Below are positions 48,542 through 61,738 of a stretch of 64,000 bases of DNA, in pieces. The stretch lies in the NCBI GenBank assembly GCA_001972305.1, contig BDDD01000311.1:1-64000 (forward strand). Direction: 5' to 3'. Origin of the DNA: Cephalotus follicularis. Lineage: Eukaryota > Streptophyta > Magnoliopsida > Oxalidales > Cephalotaceae. Both the position numbers and the translations under genes were made by a program. Numbering within the stretch: position 1 is the stretch's first letter; each line of letters begins with the position of its first letter. The notes beneath the pieces are model-generated. The model was not told where the DNA came from. It worked only from the letters and a program-made list of their open reading frames with translations, and did not search any database.

Positions 48542-48969
48542 TATTGACAAATATTATTTGTTATACTTTATGCATTTTCAAACGTCAATTATGACTTTTT
48601 GAAAACATAACCAATGATATTTAATTATATTGCTTTTGAGAAAATCTTTCAAGATCAAGTTAAAATCTATAAAATTATTCATATATTAGACTTTATATTT
48701 TAATCAGCGACATATAATTTAATTGGGCAATCACGTATAAATTGTCTTAAGGCTACGATTAATTAGAAAGAGTGGCACAAAAATCATTTTGTTAAAGAAG
48801 AAATTAAAAATAATGGTAGATACTTAGATAAACATGGAGGGGAAACTATAACCAGAACTATGCTAAATGTCTAAGATTTTTATCAAATTTTCTTTATAGT
48901 AGCATATAATAAAAATTTTACTTGTTTCATGTGTCAAACCTACTCATAGTTGTAGTAATTACCAATATA

Positions 48970-49357
48970 TAAGGATGGCATTTTTCCTCTGTTATGTATT
49001 CCCTGCTTAGTCTCGCATTGAACAAGGCAGGGATTCTCCGTAAAATTTTTTGTTTAGGGCAGCATTGAGACAAAAAAAATACTCCATTTGCGGGGATAGA
49101 GAGAGGACAAATCTATCCATTGCATTGCCTCGCTCTGCCCTGTACCATCCCCGGTTGAACCTCTAACCCCTATGAAATAATATTCTATACGAGGTGGAGC
49201 AATTATAGTAAAGTTGAACCTCGTTAACTACCCACGGGGCAAATTTTGGATAGATTTTTCTCCCGCAAAGCAATTATGGGGATGAGAATTATCCCCGCAT
49301 ACAGAGCATGGCTAAAGATTGTAAAATCCGCATCATTACGTCCTGTTACCATCCCTA
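48970..49357. mobile_element. hAT-like non-autonomous element
   Basis: The ends TAAGGATGGCA and TTACCATCCCTA are inverted. A perfect 8-bp duplication CCAATATA lies at 48962-48969 and 49358-49365. The interior has CCCCGC and GCGGGGAT words in both directions. 388 bp. Confidence 0.9.
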
Positions 49358-50192
49358 CCAATATACTATAATGTTAAGTAAACTCACATTATATGATAAA
49401 AGTTCTAGACATTTGACAATATGGAGATAAAATATATGGGGAGACATGTAACGCCCCAAACCCCAAGGGTTTGACGCGCTACTAACAGTACCATTCATTA
49501 TCCAATATTCAGCGAAAATTAAAAACTTTTAACAATATAATATTGCATGCGGAATAAATCCAATAAATACTCACTTGTGTGGATATTACCCAATGTTATA
49601 CAATGTTATTCATAAAAAGCTCTGCCACATGTCGGCAGGTCAAGAAATACAATATTCAAAAATATAAATAAGTCGGTCGTCGATCCGCTGTGGAGGAGAC
49701 TCACCCGGGGCTTCAATCCTCGGCTAGCTGCGAAGCTCCACCTGTACCTGACCCATTACATTAAAATGCAATGGGTCAGCGACCACTGGTCGTGTAGGAA
49801 CTACCACCCACTCATGCATGGAGATGCAGATGCAGCAAGCATATGTGATGCAAATAAGAGATGCGATATATATAACAGTATAGTCCAATCAATGAACAGT
49901 CACTAACAGTATCATTCCATAACAATCATCATTAACCGTCACAATAAATCCTTCCTCGGCATCCCTTACTGAGGAGGAGCGATAACGCACTCCAGACGTT
50001 AGGACAGAGGATCCGGGACAGGAATAATCATTACATTTTTAGGCAGACCGGCTCCTCGGGTTCCTCGGCCGTAGGAAGAGCAATATACGCGCTCTAGGCG
50101 TTAAAGGCAGAGGAGAGGAACACAACATTATACAGTATTAGTAACAGTCATTCAGTACACTATACAATAACATTAACAGTAACAGTCAGTGT

Positions 50193-50362
50193 GGCTCATC
50201 TCGGTCGGTGATCCGTCGGCTCATCTCAGTTGGTGATCCGTCGGCTCATCTCGGTCGGTGATCCATGGGCTATCTCGGTGATCCACCAGGCTCATCTCGA
50301 AGATAGCCTTACCGGCTCATCTCGGTCGGTGATCCCGTAGGCTCATCTCGGTTGGTGATCCG
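50193..50362. repeat. tandem repeat array in LTR copy B
   Basis: About seven imperfect 22-25-bp units around GGCTCATCTCGGTCGGTGAT, the counterpart of 13463-13634. Confidence 0.9.
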
Positions 50363-50793
50363 TTACAGTACATTACATTGACACTGTATTAACAATACAT
50401 TATCAATATTCTAACACTACGTTTCCATTCACTACGGTCTGCCCTTTTTCATACCTTCACTGTTCTACAGTCGTTATCACCCTTTTACTAATATAATACA
50501 TAACCATCCCTTCATAAATTACACTGTCATTTTTCTACACTTACATTTCCCTCACTTGTCCTTTCAGTCACTAATTGTCAGGCGCATGCATAGGCCCAAA
50601 TTGCACTGTTCAAGTGCATGTATGCTCTCATTTGGATGCCGCTTCCATTCCATGCGTGGCGATAGAGTGTTTGGGGCCATCTCGGCATGCTTGGCGCATG
50701 CCGTTTCACACTGGAGCAACATCTCCACTTGGACGCACGCATGGGGCGCATGCAGGGCAGTACATGCTTAGGACGCATGTATTAAGTGAGCTC

Positions 50794-51245
50794 TGTAAGA
50801 GCCCTAAATATTATAAAATATTATTTCTGGGCCTTATAATTATTTTCCCACTTTTTGGGCTGGATCCGAATTTAAAATGTATTTATTTGGGCCTCAATGG
50901 GGTATAATTTATATTTGAATGGGCCAGGTACAGGAACAGGTATTGGAGGCACATCGCAGCAGCAGCAGGGATAAAGAGTACAGTAAGTTCTCCTCCTCGA
51001 CAGTACGCTTCCATGGATAAATTGCAGAAAATAAATTATGTAATTGTTTTATTTTATTCTGGTTCATGATGATGTAATTTATATGATTTGAACTGGGTCT
51101 GTATATCCACACAATAAATAAAGGATTTTGATTTTGATTATGATTTATATTAAGTTTTAAATTTTTATGCTCATTTATGATGGTGATTGTACGGAATGCC
51201 ACGTGTCGAATCGTGGGGCCCAATCCCACGATTCGGGGCGTGACA
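50794..51245. mobile_element. 452-bp solo LTR nested in copy B
   Basis: It begins TGTAAGAGCCC and ends GGGGCGTGACA. A perfect 5-bp duplication AGCTC flanks it (50789-50793, 51246-51250). AATAAATAAAGG near 51113-51124 could be a polyadenylation signal for a plus-strand LTR, and a short palindrome centred on GGGGCCCAATCCC lies near the right end. It is absent from copy A, so it arrived after copy B. Confidence 0.87.
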
Positions 51246-51250
51246 AGCTC

Positions 51251-52340
51251 GGGTGCACTACCAGAGGGAAACTTGGCATAGCAAAGGGAGCTCTGCATGT
51301 ATGCTCAGTGTTTGGCGTCATATCAGAGGAGCGCCACACACCTTGGCAGAGGACGCATGCATGGAAAGGGAGAGCTTGTAGGCAGAAGAAGGTGGGACGC
51401 CATAACAGTGTTAACCATGTTCTTCTCGGACAAGGAGGCAGAGGATGACGCGCATGTATGGGGGATGCTCGGCGCCGTCTTGCGCAGGTGCTACAGTCAC
51501 CGACGCTGCTCGACAATCTTAGCACATGCTCACAATACACCCTTGGCTTGGTCTGATAAGCACCACGCCATGGCAGAGGACAGCTCTGGTGCGCTGCACA
51601 CATGGCAGTGGGCGAGCTCAGCGCACATGACGCTATAAGGCAGAGGACAAGCCCATTTTAGCGTTCCTGACACCCTGGGCATGCATGGGACGCATGCAAG
51701 GAACAAGGATGTCCTCGGCACCTTGGCGTCCTCGGCGACTGGAGGAGACGCAACATGTGCAGAGGACAATGGCGTCCTCTGCTTTATCTTCCTCAGCGCT
51801 TACGGTAGTGCGTGACGCATGCAGAGGACGGTGACGGGCTCCAAACCTGGCGTCTGTGACCTCGCCACGGTGTCCTCTAGTGTCTGGCGCTGGTACGTGC
51901 ATACAGAGGACAGTGGCGTCCTCTGGCGTAGATACCAGTGTGTGACGTACGCAGAGGACGCTGGCGTCCTCTGCACTTGACGCCTGCACGTTACAGTGGC
52001 ATGCCCGCAGCGTCGGGTGCTGGTGTGGCTGGGTAGAGGACCTCGGCGATGGCGTCCTAGCGCCTGTTGGCGCATGTATAGCGCACCTCGGCTTACGACG
52101 CCATCATCTCACTGCCCAGTCCGAGGAAGAAGCGCATAAGTGATTCTTGCGCAAGGACAGGGATGCACAAAGCATCCTCGGCGCGTAAAGGTACTAAAAC
52201 AAAGGCCATTTGTATACTTATATATATATATATATTACATTCTTAACATTTCCAAGCGTGAGGGTGAAAATTCAACAGGAGTATGGACGCACAAGGCATC
52301 CTCGGCGAGGCAGCAAGAAACCAATCACAACCATACATGC
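51251..52340. repeat. GC-rich shuffled core of LTR copy B
   Basis: Dense in GCAGAGGAC, GCGTCCTC, CCTCGGC and GCATGCA words. It corresponds to 13880-15310 in copy A, but the order of words differs. Long overlapping open frames on both strands are composition artefacts. Confidence 0.75.
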
Positions 52341-52980
52341 ATTCCAAAATTATGTACTTTCACTAACAATTAACTAAAAGGTGCTGGTAGGAGAACCTAC
52401 CTCAATCTGGCGAGGTTGTTGCACCACTTCCTTTGCTCAGCTCCTCTGTTTCCATTTCTCCTTCCTTTGCTGGTAGCTTCTCCTTGTCCATGTCTCTCCA
52501 AAATTAGCAACAGTCCCCAACACACACTCACTTCCCCTTTTTATAGCCAATACGTGGAAGGCTATAGAACCAACCACAAAATTCCAGCAATTTCTTTACA
52601 AAATGGGCTGAGGACCAAGAAGTTGGCCCAAATTCTCTTTTCCTCTCTTAAACCCAATTCCAGCCCAAAATTATTAATACATTAACATATTTTAAACACA
52701 AATACCATTTATCAATTTCCTCATTCATTTATCATAATTTGGCCCAAATACCATAAGGCCCAATTCAGAATCCAAAACACTATTTCTTCATTTCAATCTA
52801 ATAACAGTATTCCATTTCGGGTCCAATTCCATCCTTCAATATTTATAAAATTCTGGGTATTACATTTTGGGCCCAATTTCCTTTAAACAATTTCGGCCTA
52901 GCATCCGGTCCAGTCCAGCAGTCATTCTTTTATATAATAAAATTCCGGGCATTACAAGACAATTCAATATTAAATATGGG

Positions 52981-53393
52981 GAAAGTGAATATGTTGGATC
53001 GCCTTAGATGCTGGATCAGATTTAAGTGTTGGATCACCTCAAAATGGCATACTTACGAGTTATGTTTTACAAATCTGATCATTGAGTTTGATAATCTACA
53101 TATGTAGATCATACATATCAATTTTGGAGAGAATTGAAATTTTGTAACTATTTTATTATCATATAATAATTTTAACGGTTAAACTAGTTTTTTCTTATAT
53201 ATAGTTATAACGGTTATATGAAAACAAAATAGTTAGAAGTAAATTGACTTGAAAATTTATAGATACGATCTACGCATATGGATTATCAAAACCAACGGTA
53301 AGATTTGTTGTAAAATATAACTCGTAAGCATGACGTTTTTAAGTGATTCAACACATACACTTAATTTAGCAGCGATTCAAAATATTCACTTTC
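52981..53393. mobile_element. fold-back miniature element
   Basis: GAAAGTGAATATGTTGGATCGC at the left is inverted at the right (GCGATTCAAAATATTCACTTTC). The arms go on pairing through ACTTACGAGTTATGTTTTACAA and GATCTACATATGTAGATC-like words. No target duplication was identified. Confidence 0.82.
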
Positions 53394-55700
53394 TTTATTA
53401 AACAATACATTTATCCATATGAGTTTTATCTTAATTGGTAAATGTCTTTTTACTGTTTATTAGCGGTGTTTTTTTTTTAAACAAAAATTGATAAAATATT
53501 TCCGATATTTTCAAGTAATTTAAAGGGGGTCATATTAGTGTTTTACGTAGATCCGGGACTAACTAGCCCACAGTATGGTTATAGTAGGCACACCGTGTCA
53601 CACTGTTGTGCTGCCGTGCCTGGCCAGGCATGAATGACAATAATATCATGTCATGGTTACTAAAACCACATGCACAACGCGACTCATAGTCCATGACACC
53701 ATCTACTATGTCTACCTACTTTTTTTTGTTGGCTTAATTTAAATAATGGAATGATTGTAAAAGTTTATAAAACCTAAAATATTATGACCAAAAATGTAAT
53801 TTTAAAATTTTAAAGACAATTTGACAAATAAAAAAAATCAGACCCAAACGGTGCCTTGCAAGTGCCTATACATGAGTCGTGCCATGCCGGACCGTCAGAC
53901 GGGCTTCATGTTAGGCCGAGCCGGGCCGAGGCCCGTCCCCCACTTAAATTTCAGTAGGTTACTTGTGAGTTACTGCATTTTTAACTATGATGGTTATGGG
54001 CCAGGTTTAGATTGGACTTAAACACCACATTTGTGGGCTGGAGACGGCCTATTTTACAGTTCTCCAAGCCCAATTATTACATGATACGATTGCGATCTAA
54101 CTTTAAGCCATGTAGAGGAAAAACAACTTTTCTTTTTCCCTTCAATAATGCTCATCATATCTCAGAGGAAAAACAACTTATTTGTGTCATAGGGATTAAG
54201 TATATAGACTAGTCAACTGAAAGCACCTATCATCATTCTCAATTTATGCACTTGTCACATTTTTAATAGGATTCCGATTTATATTTAATAAATCTAAATG
54301 TTGGATTAGATACTATACTATAAATAAGAAGACGAAGAGATAATGCCTTAATCAGAATATCTAAGGCATTTTTTTTCAAGAACAGAATAGTTTATTGTAA
54401 GATTTTTTTACGTCCGTTAAATAATCTTCATACCTTTTTTTTTTTTGCATCTGCTCTGTTCTCATCCATGTTTTCAATATCGATCTCCTTTGCTCTCGAA
54501 TATCAATCTTGTCAACTAGCACAATCATAGCTAATGGTTCTTTGATTGCAGTTGGTAGTATCGTCTTTGAGCCTTAAACCAACGAAAAAGGAATTGCTTT
54601 AATAGGTCTTTTTTCAAATTTATTGTATGTCCATAAATTGAGATTAAGTATTATCTCATTCCCTTTTCTGAGACAATTATATCTTAATTAAGATTTATAA
54701 CAAAGTCTTGTTGACTTTTGAAATTTTAATTTGATTAGCTCACATAGTGTTTAAAGAGAGTAATAATGCTAATTGGTTAATTAGAGATAAAAGAGGAGTC
54801 GTGATAGTGTTAGAGGTAGAGAAGAGGAAATGAGTGTTTTAGAATAGACTTTGCTTTACAATATTTATGATATATCATAATTTTATATGACTAAAAATAA
54901 TTTATAAGCGTGAGTTCTAATTAAAGAGTTGTACACATGGCCCACAACTTTTAGTGTTTTTGAGGTAGCAAGTTAATTGTCTATTATTTTTACTATATAT
55001 ACTATTGGTAGTATTCAAAAAAAAGAATTAAATATATTTTCCTCCAAACACTTCTACTCCTTTATTCCACTTTTACGATTCTAAAATACAAATAATTAAT
55101 CGTTTTAAGTTTTTGTAAAAGAAACTTTATTACTATCACTATTTTAAATTTCTAATTATTTGTTGCACGTTTTTATTAAGATATAATATATATAGTTACA
55201 AGTTATAAAATTTTATTTGTTGTTCATTATTTTAATTTTTAATGTTTATAGTTTTTTATTTGATTTTGATAAGTGTCAACATAAATCTCGTGTATATCAT
55301 TAAATGTGACACATTCCCCCTTCGTCGTGGTTAAAATTGAAAACTTGAAGCTTATGCACAAGTGACAAGTAGTGTGGAGACAGATCACAGATCCAAGATC
55401 GAAAACTTGGAGGAGTAAAGCATAATTTAATTTTTGTTTGGGACTAAAGCAAAAGATAAATAAAAACCAATGTTTTTTTTTGTTATATAACTTGTTTTTT
55501 CTACAATTTTTTGGCATCAGGGGCCCTACTAGTTCCTGTCCTTAGCCACACTAACACCAATTCTACACGATTATTCTATAATCATGCATCTTTTTTTTTA
55601 TTTAATTTTTAATTTTTTAAATCCTATCACATTCATCTATAATGAATATAAAGCATTGTCAGATTTGGATTAGTTACATGCATACGTCATATAATGGAAT

Positions 55701-56190
55701 TAGGGATAGTAATTATATTCGTAAAAACAGGTATTCGATCATATCCGTCCTGTACGGGTAGGGGATTACCCGTAATAGATGTGGATGAGAGCGGGAGCAG
55801 GAAATTTTTAGGTACCTGACAACGGGGACGGAGAGGGTGCTAATATAGCTTGTCACACTACCCTCACCAACCATTTTCGTACCCGTTATTAAGTTTTTAA
55901 AATATCTTTAAATTTTATTTTTATTACATAATTATGTTTAAAACATTATGTTTGTTTTGTTTAAAACATTATATTTGTATTACATTGTGTATCGTATTAT
56001 GAGAACATGAAACTTTCCCTATGTATAAGAAAGTTACAGGTAAAGTACGAGTATTAATAAGTTTTCACGAAAACAGGGACGAGAATCTTTTACAATACCC
56101 GCACAGTTATGAAAAAGATAAAGATAAAATAAAAAACAAAGGAAAGAATATGGAAACTATAATATTCGTACCCAACACTTGCCGTCTCTA
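55701..56190. mobile_element. hAT-like non-autonomous element
   Basis: The ends TAGGGATAGTAATT and ACTTGCCGTCTCTA are an imperfect inverted pair. A perfect 8-bp duplication AATGGAAT lies at 55693-55700 and 56191-56198. The interior carries GGGGATTACCCGT and ACGGGGACGGAG words. 490 bp, no transposase. Confidence 0.9.
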
Positions 56191-59100
56191 AATGGAATCA
56201 TTGCATGTATGTATATGGAGAGAGGATTGTCCTCCACTCCCTGACAAGATGAGCTTCATATATGTATAAAACTCACTTGTTATTCACACATGCAACAGCG
56301 ACACGAGAGCCTTTCTCCTTCACTCCATGGTGTATAAATATTTTACTATTAGTGAACGCTTTGGATGACAGATCTTTGATTTTGCAGGTTTGCAGTGGGG
56401 CAATGGCAGCTATATGCATGGTACAAACAAGGGACCACACCCACATGACATGTGAAGCATCCATTCCTTGCCTTCCTTTAATTGCATGAAATCAAACCAA
56501 CCCTTATCTTGTCTTTGAACCATGCTTTTTTTTTTTATCTTCTGTGTTCAAAAGAGTAAATTGGTTAATATAACTTTTCATGAAACACCTTATCTACAAA
56601 TAGGAGTAGCCTACAAACCAAAGTTCTAAATTCATGATTTTTATATTTTCTTTCTCAAAAAACCAATTAAAATAGGTATAAGAAAAAGTTGCTTATTGAG
56701 GTCATGAGTGCAATCAGTTGGCCATTATGTGTACAGTTCTAATCTTGGTCCTTTATATGGATGTCTATGGGGTTCATTACTTGCAACAGTTCCATAAATT
56801 ACCTCATTTAAATTAGAGAATACCTTGTGTCCCTGAGGCTTCACTTACCTAAGAGTACTTGAATGTGACAGTTTTGGTGGGTTGATCCTCTCTCAATCTC
56901 ACTCCTCCATTATAAATGTGACCGTACAATTTGTACACCATTACATATATGACATATTATCATTAACTGATTGGTAGTCGTGACTCAGGACTAGGAGAAA
57001 GTCTGTTGTGTTACTCTTTCAATACAATGATGACATTAGACAAATTTTCTATGATTACACTGTCTTCTTAGGCAAGTTGTAATTTTTATCTTTTTAAGTT
57101 TTATTAAATTTCAAAGGTGTTTTTAGTGTATTAGTTTTGATTTGGATAAACTAATCTTTGTAGCTTTATAATAATTTTAAATCTCTCTCAAATTTTGATG
57201 CATCTAAATAATCCACGGAAGTTTTATACATTATCTTTTAATCTAATTTTGTTAGTTTGCATACAAAATACGTGCATCACACATAGCTCACTTGTCATCA
57301 AAATGGATAGAATAAATAATATGTTAAACAAAAGACTCATCTATAAAAAGGGTATGCTCATCTAGGGTTATATATTATTTTGTACACAATTGGTATAAAT
57401 AGAATATAATGGCATGCTATGTTAGTCAATTAATGGATATGTAAAATAACATTATATATTATACATTTGTCATGTAAATCATAAGCTATTAATAACATTT
57501 TTCATGGCTCTATGCATATCAAAATTGCCCAACTTTCCCTTCTTGGACAACATATAAATTATTTGCCATACACAATATTGGACCATATGTGTAAGCCAAC
57601 TAAATAAGAGCAAGAAATTAAGGCTCCCTGCTTCTATATTGAGACATTAAGTAGCCATGCTTAAAAAGTTGTCCTAAAGTTTTGCTAAATAATAAAATAG
57701 ATGAATAATTTTATAGACAGTAACTAAAAAAAAGTAATTAACAACAACTGTTGAGATTATGATACGTTACATTTTTTTAATCCAACTCAATTATGATCTC
57801 TTCACACTTTTTGATCTAACTCAATAATGTTACGACACATCAGTAGTTATCGTGATTTTTGGTTATCATCCATAATATTACTTTATAATAGATACATGCA
57901 TATTCAAAATTTATTTTTATATTTTAACCCCACAATAATTATGGACCGAATCTATACACGCACAAATCTTGTTCCCATCTCCTTCTAATTAACTATCATA
58001 AGAACAGTTACTTGCAATGTATATATAGTACAGTTTGTAGGGACATATAGATTTCTTGCGGGCATAATTTAGTGCATGATGTTGAAGTATAACTATAAGA
58101 TTAATAACATGTCTAAATTTGCATAGATGTATGTGATGGTATTGAGGTTAATAATTTTGCCAGCATCTAATTCTTTTTATCATTCCTTTAAAGGTTAAAT
58201 AGAATTCTAATATAGCAACTACACTTTCAATCTATTAATGAATGCTTAATGATTGTAATTATTATAACAACTATATAGACTTTTAATAATTATAACAAAT
58301 AATAAATTTAAAAATGTTGAAGAACGGGTAGGGTACTAATAAAGTAGAGTCATTATCACACTCCGACCACATAATTGCCAAATTCATGAAGATAGTCATA
58401 GAAAGACACATCATGAATACATTGTTAACAATGACACATCCCCTCCTCTCAAAAACTTGATTACTCATTATTATTCTTCTTTTGCTAATAATAGTAAGAG
58501 TAATTGTAAGGTATGAAATTTTTTAAGAGATGAAAGGAGGGATATACCAACATGAAAAAGGCTAAACAAAATTCTTTCTTTCTTTTCTTTTGTTGTTTTC
58601 AAACAGTGAATATGAGGAAAACAGATCATGTAAATCCTGTGAAATTTGTTTGGCAATCTTGTTAAAGAAGTAATTCAAAGCATTCTAAATTGACCCTGTT
58701 CGTCACCACCCACATAAATTAAAAACTATATTAATGAGCAACGTAAACTTAATTTTGCAGACACAAACAATAATTAAGAATGGCAACGGATCGATTCTAG
58801 TATGGGTAGTGTAAGAATCAGAATCGACCCGCTCATACATAAATATAATTTTTAAGAAGTTTTTAAACAATTTAAAATTTTCTATGATCCATGAGCAACA
58901 AATATGGATTTAATTAGGATGCCTTGCAACTTACATATCTCAAAGCCTAAAATATTAGCTTGTGATACCATATTATACATAAAACCTTTATTCATTTCAT
59001 TCTCCTTTCATTATTTTTATCCACCTGTTGTAGCTTTTTTATTGGATGGGTTTGATAAGTCCATGTACCAATTCATTCTCCTTTCATTATTTTTCCATGT

Positions 59101-59782
59101 GTTTGGTTGTTCATTATTTTCCATGGGGTAATTCCATGTATAAGGTTGTTTCATTCTCTCATTTTTCTTTTTGTTTTGTTTAAAATCTTCTCTATAACAC
59201 TACAAATATCCCAAAATATCGTTTTATTTTATAATAAGAGCTATGATTTGAAGTTGATAAAAATGTTAGTAGAAGTAACATTATTATTGTTATAACTCAC
59301 AATCCTATGAATATTCAATATCAATCTATCCTTACTTGGGATTATATTTTGCTTTCACTATGATTGAAAATCTAGGGTAGATGATACTTTCCCATTATAA
59401 CCTATATTTAATAAGAAAAGACACCATATTTTAATTAATAAACTAAATTAGGAGGATCAATCTAAGTAAAACCTAGGAGAAAGAACCTAACTTTAAAATA
59501 AGTTCTAATTTAATAATCTATAGACAAACATGAATACATACATATAAAACACTAAAAATATTCTTCTTACAATGTATCTAGATATAGAATTAATTTATTA
59601 GACAGAAAACTTAGGGTATCTTTGATTACTTATGCCCAAAACAATTTTTTGTTTTACAATTATTATATTTTATGTTTTGACCTAAAAATCGTTCCATATG
59701 TCTTGTTTTCAATACTCCTTTCTCATCCAAAAAACACACGACTATCAAATATTTTATAATATCACACTAGTAAATTTTAATG

Positions 59783-59786
<4 letters not shown>

Positions 59787-59832
<46 letters not shown>
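59787..59832. repeat. (AT)n microsatellite
   Basis: A perfect AT dinucleotide run of more than 40 bases. Confidence 0.97.
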
Positions 59833-59836
<4 letters not shown>

Positions 59837-60402
59837 TAAGTATACATTTTTTAAAGTCGTTTAATTAATGTTAAATAACTTATAAATTTTAAAATTATAT
59901 TAATATATTAAGAGTTATGTACGATAGATTTATGTTACACAAGCATGCACGCACGTATACGAAAAACTAGAAAACAATAAATTTAAAAGGTTGAAGAAAG
60001 GATACTAAATTAAAGTCATCCACACATAGATCAATCAGACCAAATAATTGCTAAATAGATGCAGATAGTCATGGACACACACATCGAAATCCACTGTTAA
60101 ACAGTGACACATCAATGGAATCTGAACTTTTTTAGGAGCCCCCCAACATTGAAGCAAAGGTGAAAGGCCTACTTCAAGGAAAGTAGCGCAAGCTGTCCCC
60201 TTCAAATTCCATTTTCGAAGCTTGACATACTACTAGTTATGATATAATTTGATGATGATATACAAAATCCATAATGACCAATTTGTGAATTTTAGGAAAA
60301 AAAAATGTAAAGATAAAATTTATTTATGGAACATTAAAAATCCTATCATTTAACAATAGAATAATATTACTGATATACGAAATTTTCTATCCAAAGCATA
60401 AC

Positions 60403-60832
60403 CGTCACGTGTACTCTGAAAAAACAAGAGAGGTGTCCTCTGAAAGAATAGACATGTAGTCGAGACATTTAAAATCTAAAAAGATAACTAACAGACATAA
60501 CGCTCCGACGTTAAATAAGGAAATAACGAGATACTTGACCGTTTCCTATGAGTACAATAATCATCTCCGTAATACAAGTCAATAACACTTTATACATGTC
60601 GGTCAATTCTAGATTAAAATAATCTTACTGTTGTCTTCTCTGCCATTACTGACTTAAACATCGGAGAGTCCCTGAGAGTAATACCTCATGGATTTCCGTT
60701 TAGTTTGTTTTCTGTATGTATAGAGGACCACCAAATATCATTTAAACATCTTTCTCGGAGCATTCGCAGCGTTTACTTAAACAAATAAAACCTCTGCACG
60801 TAAATGACTGTTTTGTTATTGATTTTGACATC
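60403..60832 (+). mobile_element. degraded LTR-like repeat (copy 2)
   Basis: It is collinear with 26054-26590: GTCACGTGT near the start, TAAGGAAATAACGAGATACTT, the block GCATTCGCAGCGTTTACTT, and an end near TTTTGACA. No target duplication was found. Confidence 0.45.
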
Positions 60833-61738
60833 AATAATTACCAACGCTAGTATCGTAATCGAGGTGTCGAAATAACAATTTTTATATTTTAAAACACATA
60901 AATGATATTTTGATACATCAGCTACAACGATATATGTAGTACTTCAACCATAATTCATGCACTTCGTAAGTGTAAAGGCCTTAAAAAGTATACTGTAAAA
61001 TTTATAATAATGCATAGAAAATAAAGGAAATCTTATAGTCATTTCTTCTGCTATTAACCACCCTGTCAAAGTATTAGAGAAGGAACTGGAGAGGTGGTTG
61101 GGGAATTTCAAATTTTGTTTGCTTGCATAAGATAAGGGTAAATAAAATTAAAAACAAAAACAAAAACAATCTAGAAAACAAAAGTTGTGGCTGCAATTTG
61201 CCTATCAATTTAGCTGTAACCCCACCAACATTGACCAATCATCTCCACTCACTCCAATCTTTCTCTGCTTGGCCTTTTGTTTTAACTAATGTGAAAAATT
61301 TGGTAACCCACAAACTGATCTTATAAAACCTGAAAAGACTATATAAGAATTAAAATATAAATATATAACTATAAACTAAAAAATTTAATATACATTATAA
61401 TTTAAAATACTTGATTGGTAAAGCATGAAAGTGTCTTTTACATATGTAGAGTTTTTTATTTTTATTAAAAAAAATATTATTAAGAGAAGTAAATGATAAG
61501 TGTTAAATACATGAACTCAAAAACCAAATGGACTTTTCGCTTATAGCGTAAAATTCTCTGCCCACAAATACTGAAAGGCAGCAAAAGATAACATTTTTCT
61601 TATCATTCACAGTTTCTTGGGAAGGTTCAAGAGGAAAAAAAAAACATGAAAGTACATGGTATATAGCAAACACAGGAAGTAAGTGTGCTTTTATTTATTT
61701 ATTGGTATTTGGGGTTGGTGAGAGAGAGTTTTTTGGAG

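Larger units (their letters stand above)
49447..52956. mobile_element. 3.5-kb solo LTR (copy B) with a nested solo LTR
   Basis: It begins TGTAACGCCCC and ends GGGCATTACA, with a perfect 5-bp flank AGACA (49442-49446, 52957-52961). The first 900 bp match copy A (12726) closely. Without the nested 452-bp LTR and its duplicated 5 bp it measures about 3.05 kb. No gag-pol is inside. Minus-strand GGCTATAAAAAGGGG near 52530-52545 may be its TATA box. Confidence 0.86.
52962..61738. other. large AT-rich intergenic region upstream of CRY1
   Basis: About 8.8 kb with no supported gene. Elements at 52981, 55701, 59787 and 60403 are listed separately. A fragment at about 55519-55555 (GGGGCCCTACTAG, CTTAGCCACACTA) is the end of a 46117-type element, and 58777-58850 (GGCAACGGATCGATTC) looks like a piece of a 38709-type element. 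The last 130 bp hold the CRY1 leader and presumed promoter. Confidence 0.45.

Noticed and set aside
50575..50907. Open frame across the left junction of the nested 452-bp LTR.
   Set aside because: It runs from LTR copy B into the inserted LTR with no protein resemblance.
51167..52075. Open frames of 90-140 codons on both strands.
   Set aside because: Same reason: they lie in the shuffled core of LTR copy B.
61685..61738. In-frame upstream extension of CRY1.
   Set aside because: It has no ATG start (it would begin at GTG); the ATG at 61739 matches the known CRY1 N-terminus.
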